Assembly: GCA_003996215.1 (NCBI GenBank)
Contig: QJPP01000003.1
Span: 620,001-684,000 of the forward strand
DNA from: Jaltomata sinuosa
Lineage: Eukaryota > Streptophyta > Magnoliopsida > Solanales > Solanaceae
DNA: 64,000 bases
Direction: 5' to 3'
In this document: positions 12,640 through 24,664 of the stretch, one piece after another
Layout of the letters: the number at the start of each line of letters is the position of its first letter
How positions within the stretch are numbered: position 1 is the stretch's first letter
Position numbers and translations under genes: made by a program
The notes under the pieces: model-generated
The model's database searches: none
Told to the model about the DNA's origin: nothing
What the model saw: only the letters and a program-made list of their open reading frames with translations

Positions 12640-14008
12640 ATGCTTCGATATCAGATTCGATTGTGTGTTCCTGACGTTGATGTATTGAGACAGTGGATTA
12701 TGATAGAGGCTCATAGCTCCAGGTATTCTATTCATCCTGGAGCCACCAAGATGTACCATGATCTATGGGAAATCTATTGGTGGAATGGCATGAAGAAGGA
12801 CATAGCAGGTTTTGTGGCTAAGTGTACCAACTGTCAACAAGTGAAAGTAGAGCATCAGCAATCGGGTGGTATGACTCAGGATATTGATCTTCCTACTTGA
12901 AGTGGGAAGCAATCAATATGGACTTTACTACTGGTTTTCCTCGTACTCGAAGGCAACATGATTCTATTTGGGTTATTGTCGATAGGATGACTAAGTCATC
13001 CCACTTCTTGGTTGTTAAGAATATGTATTCAGCGGATGATTATGCCAGACTCTACATTCGGGAGATATTCAAATTGCATGGTGTCCCATTGTCTATCATT
13101 TCTGATAGGGGTACCCAGTTTACATCCCAGTTTTGGAAGTCCTTTCACAAGGGCCTTGGTACTCAGGTTAAGCTTAGCATAACTTTTCACCCTCAGACGG
13201 ATAGCCACGCGGAATGTACTATTCAGAGATGGATGGCCAGGCAAAATGTACTATTTAGACCTTGGAGGAAATGTTGAGAGCTTGTGTGATTGATTTAAAA
13301 GGAAACTAGGATGACCACTTACCTCTTATCGAGTTTGCCTACAATAACAACTTTCATTCTAGCATCCAGATGGCTCCTTATGAGGCACTTTATGGGCAGA
13401 GGTGTAGATCTCCTATTGGTTGGTTTGAGGTAGGTGAGGAAGCCTTGATTGGCCCAGATTTGGTTCATAAGACCATGGAGAAAGTTCATTCTATTAGGGA
13501 GAGGCTGAAAACCGATCAGAGTCATCAGAAATCATATGAGGATGTAAGAAGGAGAGAGTTGGAGTTTGAGGTTAATGATTGTGTGTTTCTGAAAGTGTCA
13601 CCCATAAAGGGTGTGATGATATTTGGCAAGAAATGGAAGCTTAGTCCCTGCTATGTAGGTCCTTATCGGATTCTGAGGAGAGTTGGTAGTGTTGCTTATG
13701 AGTTAGATCTGCCATCAGATTTAGAAGTGGTTAATCCAGTTTTCCATGTTTCTATGTTGAAGAAGTGTGTTGGTGATCCGACCTTGATTGTTCCTTTGTA
13801 AGATGTAGGTGTGAAGGATAACCTTACTTATGAGGAAGTTCCCGTGGAGATTCTTGATTTTCATGTTCGGAGATTGAGAAACAAAGAGGTCGCTTCGGTA
13901 AAGGTCCTTTGGAGGAATCAGCTAGTTGAGGGAGCTACTTGGGAAGCAGCAGCAGCCATGAAAGCCAAGTACCCTCATCTTTTTCCTTCCGACTCCATTT
14001 CAGCTTGA
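12640..14008 (+). pseudogene. Integrase with C-terminal chromodomain of element A, broken
   Basis: The zinc-binding domain reads AHSSRYSIHPG then CTNCQQ (HHCC). The catalytic core follows, with MDF, then ISDRGTQF and the glutamate in HAECTIQ (DDE). The C-terminal part holds APYEALYGQRCRSPIGW. The last 60 codons (13811-14008) form a chromodomain: VRRLRNKEVASVKVLWRNQ then EGATWE. In the family this domain directs insertion to marked chromatin. A frameshift near 12895, a 32-bp tandem duplication at 13196-13259 exactly at the catalytic glutamate, and a stop near 13799 inactivate it. Confidence 0.9.
13196..13259 (+). repeat. 32-bp tandem duplication at the integrase DDE glutamate
   Basis: 13196-13227 and 13228-13259 are adjacent copies differing at about 6 of 32 positions. 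D has one copy. Since 32 is not a multiple of 3, the copy shifts the frame by two, which matches the reading frames seen before and after. Confidence 0.85.
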
Positions 14009-14208
14009 AGTAATAATTTCCTCCTTAGTATGTCCCTCCGATTCTATTTCATCGGTTCCTTTCATGATCCTAGCATGCATTCATGTTTTTCGAAGTTAGG
14101 TCTTCCATGTTTTAAGTTGAAAAGATCAGTTTTCATGTTTATCCTTGAGATTTATGTTTTGTTGATTGTTTGGGTTGTTTTCTCTCCAAATTTTTCCTTG
14201 CTTAGTCT

Positions 14209-14243
14209 TCATTCAAGGACGAATGATCTCAAAGGAGAGATAT
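14209..14243 (+). other. AGGA-loop hairpin and polypurine tract of A
   Basis: TCATTCA-AGGA-CGAATGA (14209-14226) forms a 7-bp stem with one A/C mismatch that a single G-to-A change would explain. AAAGGAGAGA (14231-14240) is the purine run that would prime plus-strand synthesis. The 3' LTR starts at 14244. Confidence 0.7.
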
Positions 14244-16270
14244 TATAACACACCAGAACCCGAACTAGCTATTTAGCTCAAAACCCAATGTTTTTTATGA
14301 TTATTAGCCATGACGAGCAGCCTCCATGGGCGTCGAAGTCCCGATGGACCGTAGGGTATGCCGTAGGAATTGATCAGCGGCGGTCTAGAAGCACCCTCCT
14401 AGTAGACGGGCGGCCATGATGGGCATTATGGGTACGACGTCCCATTAGAGCCCGCCATCAAAATAGTGCAGCAGAATTCTCCCCAGACTCTCCCTTCCTC
14501 AACGGACGGTTGCCACGGGCATCGTAGTTGCGATGGGCCATGGGATGCACCATCAAAATTGTCCAGCAGCCCTTACCTCAGCTCAGCTTACCCGACGTCT
14601 TGGCCTGATGGGCCATCATGGGTGCAACACCCGTCGGGTAGCCTGTGAGGCAGGATTTTCTACAGCTTCTATTTTAAGTCCTAGGGGTATTTTTGTAATT
14701 ACCCATCCTTTTAACTCTTAAGTGAGGTCGTTTTTGCAACTTTAGTAGGGCTTCTACCCTTATTAGCCTTACTCATTCCTTATTCCCTTATTCATCTACC
14801 AAATTGGGAAAAGAACTCCTTCAAGCTCCAAGTCTCTAGCTCCAAGTTCAAGCCTCCTTTTCTTTTCAATTTCAATTGGGTTAGCTTCAATTAAGGTATG
14901 TGGGTATTCAATAAAGGGTTCCTTTCATCCTTATGCCCAAAATCCCCAAATTCTATTTTGATTTCATGAACTTTCAAATTAGGGTTCTTACCCAATTCTT
15001 ATGGGCTTTGCTATAAATTATTTTCTCATGATTCTACTATGAAATTTACTATTAAATTGCATGATTTGCCATGGGTTTTTACATGTGAACTCCTATTACA
15101 TGAATTGAAGGCTAATTATAGAAAAATTTACATGCATGAATTGATTCAAGTAAATTGGGGTATTTGATAGCATGATTTCATGAATTTCAAGCAAGTGCAT
15201 GCCTAGTTCTTATATTCTATGAAAAGATATGTTATTATGAAATTGAACTAGAGCCATGAAAGTTTTCAAGTTATGAATTATTATGCAAGACAAGACACCC
15301 GATGTGCCATCAATGCTCATGAATTATTTTCTAAACTAAGGTTCATGAGTAGTATGAAGAACCGAGTTATGAACATGTTTATGAATAAGCTATGATATCC
15401 AGATATGTCACATATATGTGATCTTCATATTATGTTTTGGGAGTAGTATTTAGCACCAAGTTGGACCGAGTGAAAGTACCCTTAGTCCTAGAACTACGTG
15501 CCACCATAGGTGCCCTCCGTAGCTTATGAAAAGATCCTAGTATGACATAGTTCTAACCTTGGCCGATTAGGACAACCTTTTTCAGTGTGGGTGCATGACA
15601 CTGGACTCCATGTAGCTCATCATGGTTTATGTCGGTTAAGAGAAACTCCCACATGATTATTTTCAAGCTATGAAGTTATATGATACTCTACTTTGAATAT
15701 TCACTTTATTTCATATATCATGCCTTATATCTTGATATTTACCCATGTTATCTCTTATTACGAACAAGTTCCTTTTTAGCATGTTTTAAGTATGTTTTAC
15801 CATGATCATGCATAACTCACATACTCGGTATATTCTATAGTATTGACGCATATTTTGCGATGCATCCTTTTGATGATGCAGACTCAAGTTCCCTCCCTCA
15901 GGCACGTGGCTAGAGATTGCAGGCCTTTCCAATCAGCTGTTGGTGAGTCCTCATTGTTCGAGGGCTAGTTATGATCCTAGTTATGTTATGACTATTTACT
16001 TTCATACTTCGAGTTAGCTAGGATCTTGTACTAGCAACTCCTTATGTCATGTGTAGAGGCTTTTCAGACATAGGCCGTATTCGAGTCTCTCTTTCAGACT
16101 GTATTTCATTATGACTTGGAAATTTATGGATTGGATTTGTCTAACTCCTATTTATGCTTCCGCTATGTTTTCTTATGAATGACTGAGTATGCTATGACCA
16201 AGGGTTAACTTGGGACACTTGTGGTCCCGGGTCTTGTGTTACGTCTAGGAGGTAGCCTCGGGGAGTGACA
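14244..16270 (+). repeat. 3' LTR of element A
   Basis: It begins TATAACACACC (TG changed to TA) and ends GAGTGACA, and is a direct repeat of 7159-9167. It is followed by the TSD ATAAC at 16271-16275. The 18-bp difference in length from the 5' LTR comes from small indels. Confidence 0.95.
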
Positions 16271-16275
16271 ATAAC

Positions 16276-17297
16276 CTACTTGTCATCCAATGACTAGCTG
16301 CGGGAACGGCATCGTCCAGGCTTGAACTGCTCAAGGAGGTGAGTTCCATGAACCCATGAGCATGCAATCCCAAGAAAACAAAATCTACAAGTAATTTCCA
16401 AGCTTTGAGAATTTACAATAATGGAGGGGATTTAAAGAATGAAAATCGAAGATTAGCAATGAACCTTCTGGATTAATGACGGAAAAGTGCTCCCGAAGCT
16501 ATGGTGAATTTACCCCAGGAAAAAGATGGCTAAAAGTGGAGCAAATTGAGTTTGGGAGCTTTATCAATGGAGGAACAAAGTTGAAATTAGAAAATGAAGG
16601 AGAAGGCTTAATTTTATACATTGCCAGCAGATATCGCAATTGCAGCACTTTTATCGCAATTGCGGACTCCGCAAATGCAGCCAAAGCACCATAAATGCAG
16701 AAAAACACCATAAATGTGGCATTACACCGCAATTGTGGTGGCCTCAAATGAGGTGAAATGTCCGCAAATGCATACCCAACAGGTACAACAAAACTCAGCC
16801 AAGCTAAAAACTTCTAATGGACCCTCGAGATTCATCCGGAAGCCTCAGGACCCAAACCAATGGTCCCTCTAGCCTAAAATCGACATTCCAGAGCTAACAG
16901 CACTAACAAAATTTCCATCCGATGCCATCTTCTCCAAATATTGACCAAATTCAACAAAACAAGCCCAACTGGCCTAAAAACACAAAATGAGAGAGAAGTC
17001 TAAGCTGAAAAGCTCCTGGATCCCAACCGAAGGTCCTACTAGACCAAATTCCACGCTCTAGAGCTAACGGAACTGTCAAAATTCAATTCCGAGAATGTTC
17101 ACCAAGAATGTTGACTGAAGTCAATGATTTCAAAAGTCTAAAGCTCTAAAACAAGGAACGGCCAAAAAGACCAAACAAATGGCCCGGGCACCAAGCTACC
17201 GGTCCCAGCAAGCCATAAATGACTTAGGGCTACTACAGGCAAGCTCTAATGGTACAAGAAAGGCAAAAATGCATAAATGACCGGAACGGTCATTACA
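16276..17297 (-). repeat. 5' LTR of B, 5' part
   Basis: This continues the B LTR on the other side of A. On the minus strand it starts TGTAATGACC at 17297. The next five bases, ATACT (17298-17302), would be its TSD; the other copy is outside the window. Confidence 0.75.
16611..16775 (-). promoter_or_regulatory. U3 word cluster and TATA box of B, 5' LTR copy
   Basis: The words include the perfect palindrome CGCAATTGCG at 16655-16664 and several CCGCAAATG-type units. On the minus strand TATAAAAT at 16611-16620 follows the cluster. The leader downstream is pyrimidine-rich. Confidence 0.55.
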
Positions 17298-17302
17298 ATA
17301 CT

Positions 17303-18770
17303 TTTCTTTCTAAATTCATAGCTTGAAGAATTAGGCATGCAATTTCTTAACACTTAAGGCCATGTTATCTAAACATGCCAATTTTTACTTGAAAACATGC
17401 AATATAGTGAAAACATTCTAGAATCCAACTTTACTGCATGGAATTTTGAAAACACTTAATGAATCTCAAATAAATCATGAGTAGGTAATGAGAAACCTTT
17501 AATTGATGCTTTAAAGCTGAACCCATAATATTTCCCTAATTTAGGTAATAATCCTAATTTCATAAATTCACAAATCAAAGTAGAACTTGAGGGTTTTGGG
17601 CATAAGAGTGAAAGGAATACCTTAATTAATACCCACATACCTTATTTGAAGCTTTCCCAATTAAGAATGAGAAGAATGGAGACTTGGAATTGAAACTCTT
17701 GATCTTAAACTTGAGACTTGGAGTTATAAAGTTCTTTTTTTTCTTTTGGGTGATTGAATGAGGGAATAAGAAGAGACTTAGGCTAATTGGGGTATAAACC
17801 TTACTAAAAGGGGTCAAAACAACCTCACATAAGAGTTAAAAGAGTGAGAAATTACAAAAATACCCCTGGACTTACGCTTGGAAAAACTGATAAAATAACT
17901 CGGCTTCAGGGACCATGAGTCAGTCTATGGACTGTCAAAGTTACTGATAGACTTTTATCTGGTTTGTGGTTTCAGGAACCACTTCTGAGATTCTACTAGA
18001 ATTCTATTCCATGAGTCACTCCATGGTCTGTGATTCTGAACGGCGGACCATCATGTGACTCATGGTTTTGACTTCAGGAAATGAGGATCCTCTGATCCTC
18101 AAGAACTACGAATGGAAGGACGGGTCGTGGAATAGGTTGATGGGTCATCAAATTACTCATGGAATTTAGAGGACTTGGTACCTCTCTAAAGGTAATTCCA
18201 TGGGTTACAGGATAGACCATCGTTCAAATGATGACCCGTCAAGTCACTCGTGGAAACTGGGGAAGAAAAGTTGAATTTTGACAAACCATTGGTCACTCTA
18301 TGAACCGTGGTTTTGGACTATGGGTCATGGACCAACCAATGGTTTTAAAGATGAAAATTTTAAGTTTCAGGTATATTTTTACGAGTCACAGTACGGACCA
18401 TGGTTTCATTCCACGGATCGCCATCCCATCCATAGTCACTGATAGTGCTGCAGTAAAATACCCATAACTTTTTACTCTGGATTTGGATTAATGTGCGGTC
18501 GGTGGCTTGGAAAGAAGACTCAAAAACCTTTAATTTTGTGGGTACTAGGCCACCAAAATCTTTATATTCTAGTAATTATGATCATTTGAAGTTGACACTT
18601 GAAAAAACTTACACTAAAACTCAATCGGTAAGGAAGCTTTCAACTTAACTTGATGATAGGAGTCTCTTATGAACATGATTCGCATCCAAAGAACTCACCA
18701 TACTAGGGAAATGATCATCACACTCATGAAAAAGGCTCGGATATTAGCTTAGGATTTTTGAGGTGTTATA
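17303..18770 (-). repeat. LTR fragment of Tekay-like family C
   Basis: The sequence aligns in the same orientation with 54896-56482, including the segment around CTCATGGAATTTAGAGG and the leader. On the minus strand it starts TATAACACC at 18770 (TG changed to TA). A leader donor, TTCAAATAAG then GTATGTGGG, lies at 17640. A word cluster of CATGAGTCACTC and CCATGGTC types spans about 17880-18470. The remainder lies beyond B, outside the window, so it may be a solo LTR or part of a full element. Confidence 0.75.
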
Positions 18771-19546
18771 GAGCATGATGCCTTTAATGGCTTGCTTTAT
18801 TTGATTCATTTATTTGATCCATTGCCGAGTCAATTTTACATGCCTATTGTCTCACTACCTGTACAACTTGAAAATTCATGCTTAGTGCCTTTGTCGGGCC
18901 TATTTTCAATAATTTATGAGCGTGTAGTTCACAGACTTGCCTTTATTAATAGTAGATGCAATAAACTCCAAGGGTTTTTTTATACCATGATTCTTTCCCA
19001 AGGAGAAAAAAATTATTTTTTTTTCTTTATACCATGATTCTTTCCCAAAGAGAAAAAGAATTAATTTTCTTTATTTTTATTATCGAACCGGGTGGCAATT
19101 TTCTATGATAGATTGAGAGGTGACTTTCTTAAGGGAAAATTTTAGTCTTAGTCTTGTATGTCGAGTCTGTTCTGCACTTTTCTTTATCATGACCTTTAAA
19201 TTTATTATTTGGCTCTTTATTCACAAATGAATTGCTTGAAATTCAGAATAGCTTGTCAAAAGTGATTCATTTTAATTGGGTTTAAGAATGGCTTTTAACC
19301 CTTAGTGTTTGTGATTCCTTGTGCAGTAAGATCTTCGTGTGTTCTTTTGCATGCATTTTTTCTAGAACTTTCCCAAATTGTGATTCAAGGCAAAATCCTA
19401 GATGTTGCTTAGCTTGGAAGATGACCTTAGAGCCTCTTTGAATCGTCACTTTACCAAATATCCCTTTCCTTACATTAATCTTAGTCAACCCCTTTTGAGC
19501 TTTTCGCCTTTCCTTGTAAACTATGTTATGCACATTTTCCATTTTG
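18771..19546 (+). mobile_element. Athila-1, part 1 (3' untranslated region)
   Basis: It matches the reverse complement of the Athila-2 region near 33480-34030: shared landmarks are GCGTG before a TAG-rich stretch, TTCTTTCCCAAGGAG and TTGTGATTCAAGGCAAAAT. No coding sequence is seen. It is cut at 18771 by C and at 19546 by E; the 5' part is outside the window. Confidence 0.7.
19542..19546. repeat. Target site duplication of E (left copy)
   Basis: TTTTG precedes the E LTR and is repeated at 27960-27964 after it. Joining the flanks restores a continuous Athila-type 3' region. Confidence 0.85.
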
Positions 19547-19828
19547 TATAACCACCAGGCTCATTGTTATGGGTAAACGTAGCGAGGCATGGTCTAGGGC
19601 AATCTGAATAAGGATTGGTTAAAGAGTCTTGATTTGAGCTAGTTTTCCATTTAGCTAAGATATAAAGGAGTCTGGGGAACTTTTAAGAATCAAATTTGGG
19701 TAAGTAGAACTCCCAGAATCGAAGTTGACGCAAAAGGGTTATTTCAGAATGTCAGGAAATTAAGTGTATTATAAAATGGACCCTTTTGAGAGGATTTACG
19801 ACTTTCTATTTCGTGTTAACCATCATAG

Positions 19829-20010
19829 AAGTTGACACATGTGACCTCCACTATAGCGGAGAAATTACCACTATAGCGGAAGTCAACGCCGGTCAGCACT
19901 GCTATAATGGTAGGTTCCGCTATGGCGGTATCACTATAGCAGAGCGTGGACCGCTATAGCAGAGCGACGGGATCATAAAACTCCAAAATGGGTTTTATAT
20001 TTTCATTCTC
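19829..20010 (+). promoter_or_regulatory. U3 word cluster and TATA box of E, 5' LTR
   Basis: Words of the CACTATAGCGG and CCGCTATAGC type recur about eight times in 140 bp. They are followed within 25 bp by TTTTATATTTT at 19993-20003 and the likely initiation region CATTCTCTCCC. The 3' LTR has the same order at 25020-25210. Confidence 0.6.
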
Positions 20011-21020
20011 TCCCATTCAACCCTAAAACAGATGAGGGTTACTCCAAGAACCCTCCTAGGCTGATCCAAAGCTTGGGAGCCATGGGAAAGAGGGATTCCG
20101 ACTGAAAGGATATGAAACCACGGATTCGGGCCTACACAATCGTCAGGGAACATTTTCACATATCTATAAAGGGCATGGAACAGCTGCTCGGCATCCATGT
20201 AGGCTAGGTTCTTTCTTTTAGTAGACTTAGACCTATTTTTATTTCATATTATTGATATAGAAGGAAAGGAGAAATCATGTTTAGGCCTTCGAGCACGGAG
20301 TCTGGAGGAACATTGTATGGTTTGGTTGGTTTACTGATTAGGGATTGATAATTTCAGGGTGATGTGCTTCATCCCGGGTTGTTTATACATGTCAAAATTG
20401 GGTTCAGAAAACTAGATTGTTGGTAAGGTTTGGGAAATCAAAAAGGCTATGGTTAATTAAGTGACTAGTTTAAAGGTAGTTTCGGGGATGATTCTAGTAT
20501 AAAGGAAGTAGAGTAAACTAGAATGGTTAAGGTACTAATATTGGGGGATGTCTTTCCTATGTTGTATTTATCTTCAGAATAGGGTCCGGAATTGATATAT
20601 CTGCGAATATGTGCCAAAAAGAGGTAGTCGGGGATTAGTCCTCGGGTGGGTCTAATTATATGTTACAATAGTAGTTGATGATGGTCCCATGAGTGGATCG
20701 GTTTTAATTGTTAAAACTGTGACCATTGCATATTGGCCTATAAGAGGCCAGGTAGTTGAACTTAAGTGTGGGATCGGTCTTAGTGTGGACTAGGATGACA
20801 TGTTAAACACTTAGGTGATGGTTAGTTATTCTCGTATGCATTGTATATTTGTGTACTTTTGACTAAGTATTTGTATGGTTGCATTGCTTAGGGAATTATT
20901 TAGGAATGTTTAAAAGTCCTGTTTTCAGTCTTGTGAAATGAACTAGATGTTATTGCTTGTTGGTTTACAAATGTTGATTGTTTATTATTTGTGACTGTGG
21001 ATTTTGTGTGACATTAGATT

Positions 21021-21138
21021 GGCTAGGGTATCATGCCTGGTACAGGTAACTTATTGGTTAACTCGGGTACCACGCCTGGTACAGGTTACTTATTGGTTGG
21101 CTCGGGTACCATGCCTGGTATAGGTTACTTATTGGTTA
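21021..21138 (+). repeat. 39-bp tandem repeats, three units
   Basis: Units begin GGCTCGGGTACCACGCCTGG and end with a TTACTTATTGGTT-type segment. Each unit contains the near-palindrome GGTACCACGCCTGGTAC. Confidence 0.85.
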
Positions 21139-21777
21139 GGTCTAGGGATCCTTGCTTGGTACGATAATGAAAAAGGGTAAATGTCATATTTATTATTGTT
21201 ATTGAATGATTCTTGAACCTGTCCCCTATGGTAGGTAAGTCAAAAGGTAGACTGAGAGTCTGGAGTTATACTAATGGTTGTTATTATATGTTGTACTGCT
21301 TTACTCAGTGCGGGTGTACCATTTGTTATTTATATATTAGGTTCCTGAGAGGGCTGGGATTTATTATCATTTTACATATAGTTGGTCTTTGAAGGGCTGA
21401 GTTAGTGTGCTTAAGTGACAAGGTGGTCCTTCTGTGAACCAGGATCATATGTTATTGTCCTAGGTATCCTTGTTGGGTCCAGGTTTTATGAAAAAGATGT
21501 ATGTTATCATCACTGGGAATTGTCAATGTCGGTTAGACTTGTTGCGTACGTTTGATAAGCTAAGAGAGAGACTTGTGGTCTGGTTATAGCATTGGATGTT
21601 GTCACTTGCCGAGTATGGCCTTGCGGGTCATGGGAACAATTTTGTACTAGTAGGTGGCGGTACAACGGGTGCGGTCAACATCACTAAGTAGTGGGGTTTA
21701 CTCTGGGTTGTTGAGTCATAGTGGTTGACTTGGGTAAGGAAATGGTAGTCTGAGTATGGACATAGATGTTGGCAATG

Positions 21778-21880
21778 TCAAGGTGACTTGGGAAGTCTAG
21801 GTGTCAGGGTGACTTGGGAAGTCTAGGTGTCAAGGTGACTTGGGAAGTCTAGGTGCCAAGGTGACTTGGAAAGTCTAAGG
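21778..21880 (+). repeat. 26-bp tandem repeats, four units
   Basis: The unit is approximately TCAAGGTGACTTGGGAAGTC plus TAGGTG, repeated without spacers. Confidence 0.85.
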
Positions 21881-22431
21881 GATAGGCAGGCTTGGGTTGA
21901 CATTGGGTTTTGGTAAGGTGAATGTTGAAGGATTGAGTATTGTAATTAATTGTGCATTCCCTTGATTTCTTATATGATGGTATGAGTGGATTAAGGTCGA
22001 CCGATGATGCCTACCAGTACGTGTGTTTGTATTTATTCTACTCTTGCTATACCTTTTGGGTATAATCTGGTTGCAGGGTTGGTGATGTTTCACAGGTTCA
22101 GGATGACGGTGATTCTCCAGCAGCTCCTACTTCTTGCTTCTATGGTGGGAGTTGTGTCTTCTTCATATTTGTATCATCTTGTAGTAGTTCTTATATCGGG
22201 TTAGACTAAGTCCTAGGGAGGGTGTTTTAAAGTTGTAAAATGGTTTTATTGTATTCTTCATAGAGGAGGTTTCCTAAATAAGAGATTGTAAAGGTTTTCA
22301 TGTATCAAAAATGAAGGTTTATGGTTATACTTGAGTTTTTCCGCCTTTACCTGTTGGATAGGTTGTAAAGGTTTGTGTATCTAGATGCATAGAGTAGGGG
22401 CCCACACAGCCTGGTAGGTTGGGTCATCACA

Positions 22432-24664
22432 GATGGTATCAGAGCCTAGGTTACCGGTCTCCCAGTATAAGAGAAAAATGTTGAATAAAGTCCTGCGGAT
22501 TGGTGTGTTGATGTCCACATCTAATCTTAGGGAAGCTATGAAGCATTCTAGGAAACATCTCTCTTCTTTCATTCCTTTTCGTGCAGTTCATTTACTTTCT
22601 TGTATGAGTTGAGTCCAATTGGTATCTCTCAATTCCAAATTGTATCTCAACAAAGTGAAGGATGTCATTGGACTCCCATTGTGATAAGACAAGCAAGGAT
22701 AATTGAAACCAAGAAGGTTCTAATTGGTATCTGGCCTGAGAGGATGTGGTAAGGCATGGGTGATCGGCTAAGGGTCATTCATGGGACGGATATAGAGTAA
22801 TTGGTGTGGTTTGATTTTGTTGGTACCTAAAACTGAATTGTTTGTGAATTACAACGTTGGCATGACTTATTGGATTCGTATATGATTGGTTTCCTTGTTA
22901 TGAAATTGTAAGTCTGAAGGTATTTATAATTGATTCTCAGTATGATTGAGTGTGATTAAATGCTATGTGTGTGTGGAGTTAGAATTGCATATAATTTTTT
23001 GGAAAAAGGGCTCATCATTGGTCAATATGGTGACGGAAAATGAATTACGATTATGGGAAAACTCCAGTTTTAGGACAGTCGGGACTTGGTTGGGAACCAT
23101 GGGGAAAGGGGCTATTATTGATTGATAGAGGGAATTGCGGTAAGAAAATTTTTGTGGTAACTCATGATTGTGACTTCAGTGAATTTATTCTGACTTTAAA
23201 ATATGTGATATTCTTTGGTGATAAATTGTTATATTCCCCAAAATGGAAGGGTTTGCATTACATTCGGGTATAGACTTATCATTGGTAGAGATGTTAAGGG
23301 AACAAAAAGGGTTTAATGACTGTGGGGAAGCTCCAGTTTCAGGGTTTCAGGACAGTCAGGATTGGTTGGAAATCATAGAAAGGAAAAAGTGGGACTAGTA
23401 GTGTACGATAGTAGGAATATGTTATTGTGCGCAGTTCTAGTGGGTGTTGTGTCTGATTTTATAATAGTGGGGTGCTAATTCTTAACTATGCATTGTTGTG
23501 GTTGGTCTTGAGGTTATGTTTTAAGACTGTAACGCATTTTCAGTGTTGGCATTGTGAACAGGAAAGGGGAATGAGAGAATTTTTCAGAGAATGGTAAATT
23601 TTCTGGGGTACTACTTTTGGGGGTTGCCATAGCAATGTGAAAGTCACAATAGTGGGATGGGCAGGGCATAATCCTTGTCCTATTTTAACCATGTTCTGTC
23701 TTTCATTCCCGGGTCATTTTAAAATGCTATATGAGCTGCGAGCTATTACAGGAATTATTTAGCATCCATGCGCAATAGGAGAAAAGGGTAGATATGATAG
23801 CCTAGGGTATTGGTGAAGTTTTGATTTACCACTGGTGTGAATAGTCACCTATGTAGAATTTGGCAAAATGAACCATAATTGACTGAGTAGTGTTGGACAT
23901 TGTTCATAGGATTATGTCATGAGGGTGATTTGGCTGGTTTATTATTGATGATCCTTAGTGGTAGGGTCAGTTGAGGGAGTGGGGTTATTAAATGGAGTCT
24001 TAAACATTGTTATCCCTCTGGTCGATTATGATAATACTGGTAGTACCGCTCATTGAGTGGTGGAGGTGTGCTAGCCATAGCATTGGTTATGGTGTAAGTG
24101 CCCGGGTAGAATTTCCCCCTAAGACGAGAGTTGACAAAAACCTCAAGCTAGGATGAGTTCCAATGAAATTTTTGTTGTTGCATGATTTAGAGATACGTGG
24201 TGTCTCGGGGCACAGTGTTGACAGGAGTAAGGTGATATTATGATATGTAAGGGGCATAGTACCCCGTACAAAACTCTCGAGATGGAGTTCGGGTTAGAAG
24301 AACTCCGGGTATAGCGGGAAAGAGGACGCCATGGTGGGATCTAGTCGACTTGGCATGGAAAAAACTATTTTGTTCGTTAGTTGAGTTTTTTTTGCTTCGA
24401 TGTTTTGATGAGGCCCCTGATTTTCTTGGGCACTCGGGAAGGGGTAATCTAGTTAGCCTTGTGCAGCTTGAAGGAAGGAATTCCTTGATAGAGCGGGAGT
24501 GAGTTGAATTTTGATTGAGATGGGTCCACCAAGGGATTGGGAAGTTTCAGTGGTTTACGTAACATATTACGCTATCATGATAGGGCGTCAAGGTTCAGAG
24601 GGGAGGGCTCCTTCTTCTCTTTTCACCTTAGGAATTGTGCTAGGATGGGTAAATTGGTATTTGT
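22432..24664 (+). other. Non-coding interior of element E
   Basis: The primer site TGGTATCAGAGCC at 22434-22446 is a perfect tRNA-iMet complement. After the acceptor at 22586 there is no gag, protease, RT or integrase motif in any frame. The longest open frames are under 100 codons and show no motif. No clear polypurine tract is visible right before 24665. Confidence 0.7.

Larger units (their letters stand above)
7159..16270 (+). mobile_element. Element A: Tekay-like chromovirus (Ty3/gypsy), degenerate
   Basis: This is a complete element in structure: 2009-bp 5' LTR, tRNA-iMet primer site, gag, protease, RT, RNase H, integrase, chromodomain, polypurine tract and 2027-bp 3' LTR, flanked by ATAAC. 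The C-terminal chromodomain and long LTRs place it in the chromovirus group, most like Del/Tekay. Frameshifts, a 32-bp duplication in integrase and many nonsense codons make it inactive. It is inserted in the 5' LTR of B. Confidence 0.95.
19547..22431 (+). repeat. 5' LTR of element E
   Basis: This is a direct repeat of 24665-27959, ending 2 nt before the primer binding site. It has three 39-bp units and four 26-bp units where the 3' LTR has about six and five. Confidence 0.9.
20199..22586 (+). other. Predicted leader intron of E
   Basis: The 3' LTR has the donor GCATCCAG then GTAGGC (GT at 25405). The 5' LTR has the same site with a last-exon base change (CCAT then GTAGGC, GT at 20199). The acceptor, TTCCTTTTCGTGCAG, ends at 22586. 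The primer binding site lies inside. The layout matches A, B and D, although E has no gag to translate. Confidence 0.4.

Noticed and set aside
19842..19972. CTATAGCGG words as a TATA box array or microRNA precursor
   Set aside because: The words are imperfect direct and inverted repeats without one long stem; the likely TATA box is the separate TTTTATATTTT just downstream.
21778..21880. Evenly spaced 26-bp repeats as a CRISPR-like array
   Set aside because: The units abut without unique spacers and lie in a plant LTR.
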